From positions 81,599 to 145,598 of the forward strand of contig CAZBHS010000008.1 of assembly GCA_964491915.1 (NCBI GenBank): a stretch of 64,000 nt of DNA. Reading direction: 5' to 3'. A program made the position numbers and the translations under genes. The notes under the pieces were generated by a model that saw nothing but the letters and a program-made list of their open reading frames with translations, had not been told where the DNA came from and ran no database searches. The stretch comes from JAHELQ01 sp964491915 (GTDB lineage Bacteria; Acidobacteriota; Aminicenantia; UBA2199). Positions 9,029 to 18,048 of the stretch are shown here, in pieces. Position 1 is the first letter of the stretch, and every line of letters begins with the position of its first letter.

Positions 9029-9384
9029 CCCAAACACCATAAACAATAAACCGAATTATAACCGGGTTCATAAATAAATGTGAAAACAAATGTTATTTTT
9101 AAACAGGTGTCCCCATTTATATTCTTTCTGGGAGGAGTTTTTCAACTATATATCTAGAAAAGTGTGGAAAACTAAGCCATTAAAATCACTATATCCATAT
9201 GGGTAGTCATTTTACACGGTTTGCACAATAAACAAAAACCCATTTCACCTATATTTCTTGTTTTTTGGCCAAACGGCTGCGGGCATGGGAGCTTCTACCC
9301 TGCCAATATCTTACTAAAATAATTCACATTGCTATTTAGAAAACATTATTCTGGAAATCGCGTATTAAGTATGATGGAGGATTC
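9029..9384 (+). other. Intergenic region with weak promoter candidate before the M14 peptidase gene
   Basis: This 356-base AT-rich stretch has no convincing gene. A small hairpin (GGCA..GGG/CCC..TGCC) lies near 9287-9311 without a T-tract. TTCACA at 9323-9328 and TATTCT at 9347-9352, spaced 18, could be a promoter for the peptidase gene. Nothing else is recognisable. Confidence 0.35.
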
Positions 9385-10992
9385 ATGAAAAAGACGGTTT
9401 ATTTATGGGTAATTTTAGCGTTGTTCACAGTGGCAATTCCGGCTCAGAATTGGCAACGGTCAACTGTAGCGGAAGAATCGAATTTCGAAATTACGTCGTT
9501 GTATAACGATGTGATGGATTTCATCTACGATGCGGAGAAAAAATCTCCAGCCATACATGTCTTACATTTGGCGGAATCTAGCGAAGGCCGGATGATTCCC
9601 CTCGTCGTGGTTAGTAAAGAGGGCGTTAAAACCCCCCGGCAGATGTCGCTATTCGGCAAGCAATCGGTGCTAATCATCGCCAATATCCATGCCGGGGAGA
9701 TTGAAGGTAAAGAGGCCAGCCTAATGCTGCTGCGGGATGTCGTGAACAATAAATTGGATTATATCCTGGAACGCCATCTATTACTACTGGTGCCGATATT
9801 CAATGCCGACGGCAATGAGAAATTGGGGAAAAACAGGGGCGACAACGGACCTGAATTGGCCGGTGTCAGGGCTAACGGACAAAATCTCGATTTGAATCGT
9901 GATTATCTAAAATTGGAATCCCCCGAAGTAAGAGGTTTGGTACAATTATTCAATGAATGGGATCCAGTTCTGTTTGTAGACATGCACACCACCAATGGCT
10001 CCTACCACCGGGAACCGGTCACCTACACAACTCTTATCAATCCCAACTCCCATCAGAAGCTCCACGACTACATGTGGAACAACCTGTTCCCTGCCGTTCA
10101 AGCGACGTTAAAAAAAGACTATGGATACGACAGTATCCCCTATGGTAATTTCAAAGACAGGGCGAATCCCGGCTTAGGCTGGCAAAACCATGCGTTCGCC
10201 GCTCTATACGGCAATAACTACGCAGGGTTGAGAAACCGCTTCACCATCCTTGATGAAAACTACTCCCACGCGGACTTTAAAACAAGAGTCCTTTCATCCT
10301 ATGGATTTATCCGCTCCATTTTGGATTATACCGGCACACATATCGAAGAAATGTACAACATGGTCAAGAAAGCGGATATCGAAACAATGGAACAATTCCG
10401 AAACAAACAATTTGTGTTCGACTTTGAAGTGGAGAAATTGTTTGATTTTGTAATCAAGAGCTATACGTTCAAAAAGGAACGTATCAAAGAAGAGGATCGC
10501 CATAAATACCCTCCATGGGTAAAAGAATTCATTGTCAAAAAAACAGATAAATTCAGAGATTACAAAGTCGATTACTACTCGAAGCCGGTACCCAAAACCA
10601 CGATCTCCCTCCCGGACGCCTACATCATTCTTCCGGCTTTTAAAAATGCCGCAGACAATCTGAAGCGTCACGGAATCGCTGTTGACATTATACAGAAAGA
10701 ATACACGGACGAGGTGGAGCAATTTGCCATGACTGATGTATCACTCTCAAAGCGTCTATTTCAGGGCCATGCCATGGTTTCTGTCACCGGTGAATATAAA
10801 ACTATTAAAACCACGATTCCCAAGGGCTCCTTCCTGATCTCCATGCAACAGCCGCTGGCCAGACTGATACCGGAATTGCTGGAGCCGATGGCGCCGTACG
10901 GCCTTCTCAAATGGGGCTTTTTCAATAGAGTTCTAGTACGCCAATGGTCCGGCAAACCGGATCTTTACCCGGTATACAGGACAAAAAAATAA
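9385..10992 (+). CDS. Secreted zinc carboxypeptidase, M14 family
   Basis: A 535-residue protein with a signal peptide (about 1-20) and an M14 metallocarboxypeptidase domain. The zinc ligands are the H-A-G-E pair His102/Glu105 and His201 in FVDMHTTNG. The substrate-carboxylate site NRD lies at 171-173, and Glu291 in ILDENYS is a likely catalytic Glu. The enzyme should remove C-terminal residues from peptides outside the cytoplasm. The C-terminal 200 residues are not recognised. The ATG follows a strong GGAGG. The gene stands alone between AT-rich gaps. Confidence 0.88.
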   Translation: MKKTVYLWVILALFTVAIPAQNWQRSTVAEESNFEITSLYNDVMDFIYDAEKKSPAIHVLHLAESSEGRMIPLVVVSKEGVKTPRQMSLFGKQSVLIIANIHAGEIEGKEASLMLLRDVVNNKLDYILERHLLLLVPIFNADGNEKLGKNRGDNGPELAGVRANGQNLDLNRDYLKLESPEVRGLVQLFNEWDPVLFVDMHTTNGSYHREPVTYTTLINPNSHQKLHDYMWNNLFPAVQATLKKDYGYDSIPYGNFKDRANPGLGWQNHAFAALYGNNYAGLRNRFTILDENYSHADFKTRVLSSYGFIRSILDYTGTHIEEMYNMVKKADIETMEQFRNKQFVFDFEVEKLFDFVIKSYTFKKERIKEEDRHKYPPWVKEFIVKKTDKFRDYKVDYYSKPVPKTTISLPDAYIILPAFKNAADNLKRHGIAVDIIQKEYTDEVEQFAMTDVSLSKRLFQGHAMVSVTGEYKTIKTTIPKGSFLISMQQPLARLIPELLEPMAPYGLLKWGFFNRVLVRQWSGKPDLYPVYRTKK

Positions 10993-11014
10993 CTTTGCCA
11001 AGATAATTTTTTTG

Positions 11015-11045
11015 TTGACATTCCTACTTTTTATTGCAATATATG
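11015..11045 (+). promoter_or_regulatory. Promoter candidate for a structured RNA
   Basis: A consensus TTGACA at 11015-11020 is followed by TATATG at 11040-11045 after 19 bases (AATATA at 11038 would give 17). The predicted start of transcription is about 11052, exactly where the first hairpin of the RNA candidate begins. No gene start lies within 400 bases downstream. Confidence 0.45.
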
Positions 11046-11052
11046 AGAAAAA

Positions 11053-11285
11053 GTCCATACCATTCTCTTAAAAGAACGGACAGCCATGGATTATTGCGGG
11101 GCCATCTGCGCAGCTAATTGCGACACTGTGGAACCGCAGGCGGTTCTTGGCCGTGAAGTGAGATCCCCCTGATAGAGGTAACGCCAGACTAAAAAAACTC
11201 ACCCATGTCAAGAGAAGTTTGAAAGAACGAACCGCGGCCGCCGTATGCGCCATTATGTGTTCCGGTAGCCGCGTTGACCCTTATT
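11053..11285 (+). ncRNA. Candidate structured non-coding RNA, family not identified
   Basis: A GC-rich island in an AT-rich gap shows a chain of exact stems. GTCC 11053-11056/GGAC 11078-11081 encloses TTCT/AGAA. GGCCA 11100-11104/TGGCC 11148-11152 encloses two hairpins, CGCA/TGCG (11109-11122) and GAACCG/CGGTTC (11131-11146, loop CAGG). GTGAG 11158-11162 pairs with CTCAC 11198-11202 around a CCT/AGG hairpin. Finally CGCGGC 11233-11238 pairs with GCCGCG 11268-11273, followed by a T-rich run. No plausible protein is encoded. It does not match 6S, SRP, RNase P or tmRNA motifs that I can recall, though a divergent 6S RNA is possible. Confidence 0.5.
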
Positions 11286-11481
11286 TTCTTAGATTCGACA
11301 TAAACATTGACATGAGAATTTATCCTTCATCAGTTGTTGTAAACAATGCAATCAACATCATCTATTCAAAATTAGTTCCAACACACCAAAAAATTTTTAA
11401 AATAATTTGCGAAAACGTATAATTTTTTTTTTGAAAATGTTATACTTATTCTCTTAATATCAAAAACCAAAGGAGAATGAG

Positions 11482-12039
11482 ATGAACTGTCCAACATGTA
11501 ACGTGGACATCCCGAACGAAGAGGATAAATGTATACAGTGCGGATATACATTTCCCAAAAAAAACAATTATCGCCAAAAAAATAGATTTTTCTTCATTTT
11601 TATATTATTGACCATAGGAGTCCTGTTCTATTTGCAGGCTTCCAGTCCGGGAATCCCGGCCGGCAATAGTTCGCAAGGCAGCCATGCGGCCAACTCGGAT
11701 GATCCAGGTTTGGAAATTGAAATAGAATCTTTGCTGCAGAAAGGCAAAATTAACATTGTTGACTTCTACAGTGATTATTGCGGCCCGTGCCGTAGGATTT
11801 CTCCATTGCTTATGAAGCTGGACCAACAGAGTGACGATATCCATGTGGTCAAACTGGATATTAACCGCTCTGATAAACGCGGTATCGATTGGTTCTCACC
11901 ATTGGTAAAGCAATATAACATACGCTCAGTGCCGCATTTTATAGTGTATGATCCGAACGGAAAACTAACTCACGAGGGACGCTCGGCTTACCAGGAAGTG
12001 GGAAGACTCCTAAATACTGCCGGAATTATCCAGGACTAA
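11482..12039 (+). CDS. Membrane-anchored thioredoxin-like protein with N-terminal zinc ribbon
   Basis: A 185-residue protein with three parts. A zinc ribbon (Cys3, Cys6, Cys17, Cys20) is followed by one membrane helix (about 36-52) and a thioredoxin domain with CGPC at 100-103 (YSDYCGPCRRISP) and the cis-Pro motif SVPHF. The topology would put the ribbon in the cytoplasm and the thioredoxin domain outside, where it could reduce or exchange disulfides. The ATG follows AAAGGAGA. A possible promoter is TTGAAA 11431 with TAATAT 11455. It converges on and overlaps the YceI gene by four bases. Confidence 0.85.
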   Translation: MNCPTCNVDIPNEEDKCIQCGYTFPKKNNYRQKNRFFFIFILLTIGVLFYLQASSPGIPAGNSSQGSHAANSDDPGLEIEIESLLQKGKINIVDFYSDYCGPCRRISPLLMKLDQQSDDIHVVKLDINRSDKRGIDWFSPLVKQYNIRSVPHFIVYDPNGKLTHEGRSAYQEVGRLLNTAGIIQD

Positions 12040-12653
12040 GCGGTTTTTTTATTCTTTAGTTTTTTCGCGGTAGAAGTAAGGGAGAGGAGAAGTTCTATGC
12101 TCACCTCGCTTCCAACGACTACTCCGCCTTTGTCGAGAGTACGGTTCCATTTGACGCCATAATCCAGACGATTCAATGTTGTGTTGGCTTCAATTCCGAC
12201 CCTCACATCCCCTTTGGGGGTTTTTACCTCTCCTAAAACCTCGAATGGAATGGAGATTTGTTTCGAAACGCCGCGCATGGTCAGCGTACCTATCAAAACA
12301 TATTGGTCGCCGTTCTTTTGGACCGCGCTACTTTTAAATATGATTTCCGGGAATTTTTCTGCGAAGAAAAAATCCTCGCTGCGCAGATGTTCATCCCTTT
12401 TAGGATTTTTTGTATCAATACTGGCCACTTTAATAACCGCTTCAACCTTCGCGTTTGTCAAGTCTGCCATATTTCCCCAAACAGTGACATTAAATTCCTT
12501 AAATTGCCCGCGGACCTTTCCTACCATCATATGACGAACTTTAAAATTGACTGACGAATGAACCTGATCGACGTTGAATTCATCAGCCGCAATGGTGAAG
12601 AATGGTAGTATCGAAAAAACTAAACATACGACTAGATATTTTTTTGTGCCCAT
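12036..12653 (-). CDS. YceI family periplasmic lipid-binding-like protein
   Basis: The YceI lipocalin-like barrel is recognisable from DEFNVDQVHSSVNFKVRHM, the GKVRGQF motif, and the LTMRGVSKQI and LDYGVKWNR strands. A signal peptide ends in IAADE. YceI proteins bind isoprenoid-like molecules in the periplasm. I place the start at 12653: the longer frame begins with TTG at 12674 inside the ribosome site, whereas the ATG at 12653 has GGAGGG six bases before it. This gives 205 residues. Confidence 0.88.
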   Translation of the reverse strand: MGTKKYLVVCLVFSILPFFTIAADEFNVDQVHSSVNFKVRHMMVGKVRGQFKEFNVTVWGNMADLTNAKVEAVIKVASIDTKNPKRDEHLRSEDFFFAEKFPEIIFKSSAVQKNGDQYVLIGTLTMRGVSKQISIPFEVLGEVKTPKGDVRVGIEANTTLNRLDYGVKWNRTLDKGGVVVGSEVSIELLLSLTSTAKKLKNKKTA

Positions 12654-12760
12654 CTTTCTCCCTCCTCGGTTCAATAACCGATTTTTACAGAAGGAATGAT
12701 AGCAAATTTTTTTTCAGACCGCAAGGGGTGAGAATTAAAATCTAGATGAACCGGAGAAAC

Positions 12761-13219
12761 TTAAACGTTTCCGTGCTTGCGTTTGGAGAAGTAAATTATA
12801 TCGGGATGCCTGATATAACCCATACGCTTGAAAAAGCTCATGGAAACCTGATTATCGTCTTCGACGAGGCAGGCGACAATCTCGATCCCTAAGTTGTAGA
12901 GAGTTTCTTCGGCAGTCTGAACCAATTGCACGGCTAACCCTCTACCACGGAATTCCGGCAAGACCGCAAGCCGGTTGATCCATCCCTTGCGACCGTCGTG
13001 GGTACCCAATACCGACGCCACAATTTTCCCATCAAGCTCAGCCACCCAAAATGAAGCGGTTGGCTGGCAAAACTCTTTCAGCATTTTTTCTTTTTTGTCC
13101 CTTCCTTCAGGTTTGAAAGGGAGGCCGGACTTTTCCCACAAATCGACGAGAGCATCATAATCGTCACCTTGAAACGTGCGAATGATCACTCCCCTATCGT
13201 CAATCGGCCGCTGTGTCAT
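12761..13219 (-). CDS. GNAT family N-acetyltransferase
   Basis: A GCN5-related acetyltransferase of about 152 residues. It shows the beta-strand/loop motif A, RLAVLPEFRGRGLAVQLV (the R-G-x-G acetyl-CoA loop), preceded by FWVAELDGKIVASVLG, and the late motif SMSFFKRMGY. The substrate is unknown; the order of motifs fits amino-group acetylation of a protein N-terminus or small molecule. The ATG at 13219 has GGAG six bases upstream; the frame also opens with an ATG four codons earlier without such a site. Confidence 0.85.
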   Translation of the reverse strand: MTQRPIDDRGVIIRTFQGDDYDALVDLWEKSGLPFKPEGRDKKEKMLKEFCQPTASFWVAELDGKIVASVLGTHDGRKGWINRLAVLPEFRGRGLAVQLVQTAEETLYNLGIEIVACLVEDDNQVSMSFFKRMGYIRHPDIIYFSKRKHGNV

Positions 13220-13238
13220 GTTTGGCTCCATTCATTCA

Positions 13239-14357
13239 TTAAAACGCCTCGAATATTGAAAGGTAGAATCCGTTTTCATCTCGCCCGAATCCAAAATCCA
13301 TACGCACATAGATTTTTTCCTTGCGGTCGAACAAGTAACGAAACCCAAATCCAAGAGACCGTTTCATTCCCGGCAGATCAAAATTACTCCACCGGTCGGC
13401 CACATTTCCAATTCCGGCGAAGGCAACCACCCCGAGTCTCCAGAATAGAGGGGCTCTGTATTCCAATTGCGCCACAGCCATTCTTTTGTCACGAAATCGC
13501 CCGTCATAATATCCGCGCATGAGGTATGCCCCACCGATCCTGGCCATATTTAAAAATGGAACAGTCCCTCCCTGGTTCTGAATAATAATCCGGGCGGCAA
13601 TAACGTGGGACGAAAAAACAGGGATGTATTTCCGGACATTTAATTTGAAATCACTATAATTAAAAGAGCTTCCCAGGAATTTACCATAAACCCTGGCGCT
13701 AAACTCCACCCATTCTCCCCGGGTAGGAGCGAAAATATTGTCCCGAGTATCGAGGTTGACCATTATCCCGAGCCCGGACACATTTCCTTCACGGCTGCCG
13801 GGAATCGTCGCGTCCGCCAAGAAACCGCCGGCCTTAAAATCAGTAATATTCCAACGGGAATAATCGTACTGAATCCCCAGATGAAGCCCCTCTTTGATTT
13901 TTCTCAGAAATGTGAACAAAGCGCTGACGCTCTGGGAGATGTAGCTTTCCTTGTCTTCGAGAGTATTGTCATTGCCGATACCAAAAAATTTATCCGGGTA
14001 GTCCTGAACCTTCAGGTTCAACTCGATTTGGTATTTTTCGTTTTTTAGATACACCAAACTTTTCAATTGCGCGTAAAATTGCTTTTCCTGAGTGTACACA
14101 GCGATGGGAGATAATGAAGAGGGACGATCGTTTAGCCTGTCTTTACTCAAACGGAAAATATAACTACCGGCCGCGCCGTAGGCGAAACGGGTTTCAGGCG
14201 TATAGTATACAATGGGAGAAAATATGATACGGCTTTTTTTTCGTTCCTTGACCTGGGCCTCCGGCTGATCTTCAACCGGCGACGCAGGTCCAAAATTATA
14301 GATCGAACACACTATCAAACATACTAAACCAGCTTTTTTCATTGCAAAAAGACTCAC
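13239..14357 (-). CDS. Omp85/BamA-type surface antigen barrel protein without POTRA domains
   Basis: The 372-residue protein has a signal peptide (to about ASP, residue 26) and then only a bacterial surface antigen (D15) barrel. Amphipathic strands alternate throughout, RGEWVEFSARVYGKF and GGAYLMRGYYDGRFRD (the conserved RGY..GRFRD loop motif) are visible, and the chain ends in Phe (SIFEAF), the usual outer-membrane insertion signal. No POTRA repeats precede it, so it resembles patatin-associated or orphan Omp85 barrels rather than BamA. The start is GTG at 14357 with GGAGG 11 bases before it; ATG at 14342 is an alternative. Confidence 0.8.
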   Translation of the reverse strand: MSLFAMKKAGLVCLIVCSIYNFGPASPVEDQPEAQVKERKKSRIIFSPIVYYTPETRFAYGAAGSYIFRLSKDRLNDRPSSLSPIAVYTQEKQFYAQLKSLVYLKNEKYQIELNLKVQDYPDKFFGIGNDNTLEDKESYISQSVSALFTFLRKIKEGLHLGIQYDYSRWNITDFKAGGFLADATIPGSREGNVSGLGIMVNLDTRDNIFAPTRGEWVEFSARVYGKFLGSSFNYSDFKLNVRKYIPVFSSHVIAARIIIQNQGGTVPFLNMARIGGAYLMRGYYDGRFRDKRMAVAQLEYRAPLFWRLGVVAFAGIGNVADRWSNFDLPGMKRSLGFGFRYLFDRKEKIYVRMDFGFGRDENGFYLSIFEAF

Positions 14358-14457
14358 AAGCTCTATTGCCTCCTGGATAATTTCGTTATTCCGGCCCGCA
14401 ACTTTTTTTCAAACTGAAAAATTATAACATGTTTCTTGGATTCTGTCAGCGCGAAGA

Positions 14458-15576
14458 TCAATTTACAAAATCTCTCACGTAGACCTCCAGACGTGCTAGA
14501 GCTTCCGGCATGTTTTTACGTCCAAAGCCTATTCTCAAAAAATTTCCGCCCACGTCCATCAATTGACCCGGAACCAATAGTACTCCCTGCTTTTCCAGAG
14601 CCGCTTCACAAAATTCCGGCGTCCCCATTGCCGCGTGCAAACGGCATAACGCCAGACTACCGGCCTGAGGAGGAATCCAGGAAAGGATATCGGAATATTT
14701 ATCCAGAAATTTCCGCAGCAGAGCAATATTACCCCTGATGATTCCCATATTCCGCTCAATAATCCGCTGCCGGGAGCGCAGCGCCCCAATGGCCAGAATT
14801 TCAGACGGCGCGCTACTACAAATCGTTGTATAATCTTTGAATGACGCTAGCCGGTCCAGTATCGTCCGGTTTTTCGTAACCAGCCAACCGATTCGCAATC
14901 CCGGAAGGCCGAAGGATTTGGATAATCCACAAAGAGATACCGCGTCGTCATACACTTCAACAGCCGATGGAAGCCGGATCCCTTCATCCAATTCCAAATA
15001 CCTGTACATTTCATCGCAAAAAACAAATATGCCACGCTCTTTGGCGATAGTTAGAATTTTTTTGAACTCTTCTCGGCTCAACATAGCGCCGGTCGGATTA
15101 TGGGGAAGGTTGAGGATAATGAGACGCGTATCTTTATTGATCAGCGTCTCGAGATCTTGCGGATTAAATACCCAGGAATCCCCCCCGGCCGCTTGCCACT
15201 TTTCGACCCGGCAGCCAAGGCCCGACGCCACCTCATACAATGATTGATAAGCGGGAAACATAGTAATTACATGATCCCCTTCCCGCAGCAAGGAATTCAT
15301 GACCAGGAAAATGCCCTCCCCCGGAGCGCACACCATGACCTGATTTTCCTCCACCCCCGGGTATAACCCGGCGATTTCGCGTCGCAACAGAGGATGTCCT
15401 CTGGTTTCGGTATAACCAAGATTCAACGTCTCCCAGAGGTCCAGGACAAGAGGGTCGCCCCAGGACAATAATTCAACCATCGAGAGCGGCTCGCAGTCGG
15501 AGCAACTCAGCAAATAAGGGGCGACAAATTCATACTTTTCAAAATACCGCTCCAATTTAAATGGCGCTAACTTCAT
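14458..15576 (-). CDS. PLP-dependent aminotransferase, class I/II fold
   Basis: A fold-type I aminotransferase of about 372 residues. The Schiff-base Lys lies in LCGLSKSFGLPGLRIGW, the substrate-carboxylate Arg in FLRIGFGRK near the end, LNLPHNPTGA is the PLP-ring motif, and FCDEMYRYLE holds the Asp to the pyridine nitrogen. The substrate is not predictable. The start at 15576 (ATG) is favoured because GGAG lies seven bases before it; the frame opens two codons earlier with TTG. Neighbours on the same strand do not define a pathway. Confidence 0.88.
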   Translation of the reverse strand: MKLAPFKLERYFEKYEFVAPYLLSCSDCEPLSMVELLSWGDPLVLDLWETLNLGYTETRGHPLLRREIAGLYPGVEENQVMVCAPGEGIFLVMNSLLREGDHVITMFPAYQSLYEVASGLGCRVEKWQAAGGDSWVFNPQDLETLINKDTRLIILNLPHNPTGAMLSREEFKKILTIAKERGIFVFCDEMYRYLELDEGIRLPSAVEVYDDAVSLCGLSKSFGLPGLRIGWLVTKNRTILDRLASFKDYTTICSSAPSEILAIGALRSRQRIIERNMGIIRGNIALLRKFLDKYSDILSWIPPQAGSLALCRLHAAMGTPEFCEAALEKQGVLLVPGQLMDVGGNFLRIGFGRKNMPEALARLEVYVRDFVN

Positions 15577-15599
15577 CGACAACTCCTAACGACTTACGT

Positions 15600-16535
15600 T
15601 CAAGCATGATTCCTGAGTTTCAATTCCAGAGGATTGGGATCAAGATAGTATTGATCCTTCAGGTACTCTTTATTATACTTACGGATATAGTGTTTTAGCA
15701 AGGTCAAAGGGGCGACGAGGGGCACATTGGAGTGATAATAATGTTCGATCAACTCCAACAACTCTTGCTTTTCAGCTCCCGATAAATCTTTTTTAAAGTA
15801 GCCTACAATATGGTGGAGCACATTGGTATTTTTTTTGACAGTCGAAGTATATTTCAATGCGGTCATAAATTTGGTCTCATAAGCCCCGAGTAAATCCTCG
15901 ACCGGAAGCTGATTCACCATTGCCGCCAATGATCCCATTTCCCGTTGAATTTTTGGATTGTGGGCCATGAGCAGCAATTTGTGTTTGGAGTGAAATTCCA
16001 CGAGATCTCCGCCGGAGGCATACCCATCGATCATTTCCCGGAGCCTCGAGTATGCGAAAATACGAACGATAAAATTCTCCCGCAATAAAATATCGTGCAG
16101 TCTTCCATCCTCTTCCACCGGCATCAAAGGAAACCGGTCCATAAAGGCGCGGGCGAAAATGCCGACTCCTTTCTTGACGAATCCCTTCTCATGGTAGACT
16201 TTGACTCGCTCCATTCCGCTGGAGGGAGATTTGCTCTTAAAAATATAGCCGCAAAGATTTTCTTTCTGCAATAAATCGAGGCGGTTTCGCGCCCAATCCT
16301 GCATCCGGGCGGTCACATCTTTCATGGTTTTTTGGGTCAGCAAGCGGGGAGCGTCAGGATTTCCAACCAAACGAAACGCCTCGCGCGGCACTGGAAATCC
16401 GCATTCCACCTCCGGGCACACCGGGACGAAGTCAACGAATTGCCCCAGGGTCTGAACGAGAAACCGGTCCAGTTTATGTCCGCCGTCATATCTCACCCTC
16501 TCGCCGAGCAAACACGTACTGATGCCAAGCTTCAT
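15600..16535 (-). CDS. DUF523 and DUF1722 (YbgA-like) fusion protein
   Basis: About 311 residues in two parts. DUF523 (about 1-140) has the typical MKLGISTCLLGERVRYDGGHK start, CPEVECGFPVPRE and the SPSSG motif with conserved Cys. DUF1722 (about 180-305) has HKLLLMAHNP, VNQLP and HIVGYFKK. Fusions of these two domains are common, and the function is unsettled (DUF523 is often linked with DNA repair or tRNA thiolation proposals). The start at ATG 16535 follows GGAGGG; the GTG at 16547 lies before that site. Confidence 0.9.
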   Translation of the reverse strand: MKLGISTCLLGERVRYDGGHKLDRFLVQTLGQFVDFVPVCPEVECGFPVPREAFRLVGNPDAPRLLTQKTMKDVTARMQDWARNRLDLLQKENLCGYIFKSKSPSSGMERVKVYHEKGFVKKGVGIFARAFMDRFPLMPVEEDGRLHDILLRENFIVRIFAYSRLREMIDGYASGGDLVEFHSKHKLLLMAHNPKIQREMGSLAAMVNQLPVEDLLGAYETKFMTALKYTSTVKKNTNVLHHIVGYFKKDLSGAEKQELLELIEHYYHSNVPLVAPLTLLKHYIRKYNKEYLKDQYYLDPNPLELKLRNHA

Positions 16536-16558
16536 TTTTCCCTCCACCTTATCTCTTT

Positions 16559-17494
16559 TTAATTAAATTCTTCATCACCGGGCTCGTAAACACACATACA
16601 ATTTTTCCCGGACCTTTTGCCTTTGTAAAGGGCCAAATCCGCGGCGTGAATCAATTGCCTGACCTCGCCGCCATGATCCGGAAATACCGCCAAACCCGCA
16701 GTCACACTAATCTTCAATCCCTTTTCATTGAGATGCAGGTCGAAAGCATGGTTAAAAATAGTTTCCACAAAACGCTTTCCTACCACCAGAGCCTCTTCGG
16801 CGGCGGTCTCCGGCAAAATGACACAGAACTCCTCGCCCCCATATCTGGACAGAACATCGGAACTACGGAACGAATGCCTCATCAGTTCAGCGACCCCAAG
16901 CAAAATTTGATCCCCCACCAAATGACCATAGCCATCGTTTATTTTCTTAAAATTATCGATATCAACAAAAATCAAGCTCAAATGATGCCGGTAGCGCAGA
17001 TGCCGCTTTATCTCCTTTTTTAAGGCTCCTTTGAAGTGGCGGTGATTATGCAGTCCCGTAAGATCATCGGTATTGGACAGGCGCTTGAAATATTCGCTTA
17101 GCTTTGCCATTTCCCTGAGTTTTTGGGTTTCTAATACACGGCGGACCACAAACAGGGCATGGTTGAATTTAATTGGTTTGGTGATAAAATCGGCGGCTCC
17201 GGCTTTAATGGCAGAAACGGCAGAATCGATGGTGGCATATCCGGTCATGATGATGACCGGAATGGAGGAGTCAAATTCGCTGATCAACCGGGTGAGCGAG
17301 ATACCATCCATGCGGGGCATCACCAGGTCCGACAATACCAGATCGACCCGTTGCCGCTCGATGATATCCAGAGCTTCATGCCCACTAATTGCGCACATAA
17401 CATTAAAATTATGGTTGCTCAAAAATTCCTTGAGAATCGTGCAAACACCAACCTCGTCATCCACCACAAGAATTGTCGTATTCGCCGCCATCAT
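16559..17494 (-). CDS. Response regulator with GGDEF diguanylate cyclase domain
   Basis: A 311-residue protein with an N-terminal receiver domain (about 7-125, phospho-acceptor Asp56 in LVLSDLVMP, Lys in FITKPIK). A short coiled linker leads to a GGDEF domain (about 150-305) with the active RYGGEEF loop and the TDDLTGLHNHRHF start. It should make cyclic di-GMP when phosphorylated. No inhibitory RxxD is obvious five residues before the loop. No partner kinase is adjacent. The ATG pair at 17494/17491 follows GGGGAA. Confidence 0.93.
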   Translation of the reverse strand: MMAANTTILVVDDEVGVCTILKEFLSNHNFNVMCAISGHEALDIIERQRVDLVLSDLVMPRMDGISLTRLISEFDSSIPVIIMTGYATIDSAVSAIKAGAADFITKPIKFNHALFVVRRVLETQKLREMAKLSEYFKRLSNTDDLTGLHNHRHFKGALKKEIKRHLRYRHHLSLIFVDIDNFKKINDGYGHLVGDQILLGVAELMRHSFRSSDVLSRYGGEEFCVILPETAAEEALVVGKRFVETIFNHAFDLHLNEKGLKISVTAGLAVFPDHGGEVRQLIHAADLALYKGKRSGKNCMCVYEPGDEEFN

Positions 17495-17616
17495 TTCCCC
17501 GTAGCCCTCTCCATTTTTTAAAATGCCAGAGCCTTCTTACTTTTATGGTAGTTATATTATCAAATATGCATAAAAAATGCAAGGGCCGGAAATTCCAAGA
17601 AAATTCGACAATACAA

Positions 17617-18048
17617 TCATTCAGGGAGAATAAAAAAAATAGTGTCCCCGACTTTCACATTCAATTTTTTGGCGCGATTCCCCTTCAACTCCAGCACGTA
17701 TTGCGCCTTTCTCCTGGAGTAATAGGAGGGACAGGGATCGCTTTTGCAAGGCGGAACATTGATATACATATCCACCACTTGCCTGTTTTTATCGAGAAAA
17801 ATCAGATCCAAATGAATCAAGGTGTTTTTCATCCACATACTGCGCGTGTCTTCTCCGTCATGGATGAACAACATTCCGAAATTATCCGGGATCGAGCCTC
17901 TATACATGAGGCCGAGGGCCATTTTTTCAAAATTATCGGCGATTTCCACCGTAAACTCCTGCTCCCCGATAAACAACGAGGTGAACGATGGACCGGCAAA
18001 TACCGCTCCGCTAAGTAGAACCAACAAAATTATAATTTTTTTACACAT
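17617..18048 (-). CDS. DUF192 family secreted protein
   Basis: A 143-residue protein with a signal peptide (MCKKIIILLVLLSGAVFAG) and a complete DUF192 domain with the motifs GLMYRGSIPDNFGMLF, SMWMKNTLIHLDLIFLD and the ending PCPSYYSRRKAQYVLEL. DUF192 proteins form a small beta-barrel of unknown role in the periplasm. The gene overlaps the end of pcm by 19 bases on the same strand, so the two are probably one transcript. Confidence 0.88.
   Translation of the reverse strand: MCKKIIILLVLLSGAVFAGPSFTSLFIGEQEFTVEIADNFEKMALGLMYRGSIPDNFGMLFIHDGEDTRSMWMKNTLIHLDLIFLDKNRQVVDMYINVPPCKSDPCPSYYSRRKAQYVLELKGNRAKKLNVKVGDTIFFILPE

Noticed and set aside
11161..11195. Resemblance of CCUGAUAGAGGUAACGCC to the TPP riboswitch core
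   Set aside because: The CUGAGA element and the second conserved arm are missing, and the next gene is a thioredoxin more than 250 bases away behind a separate AT-rich region.
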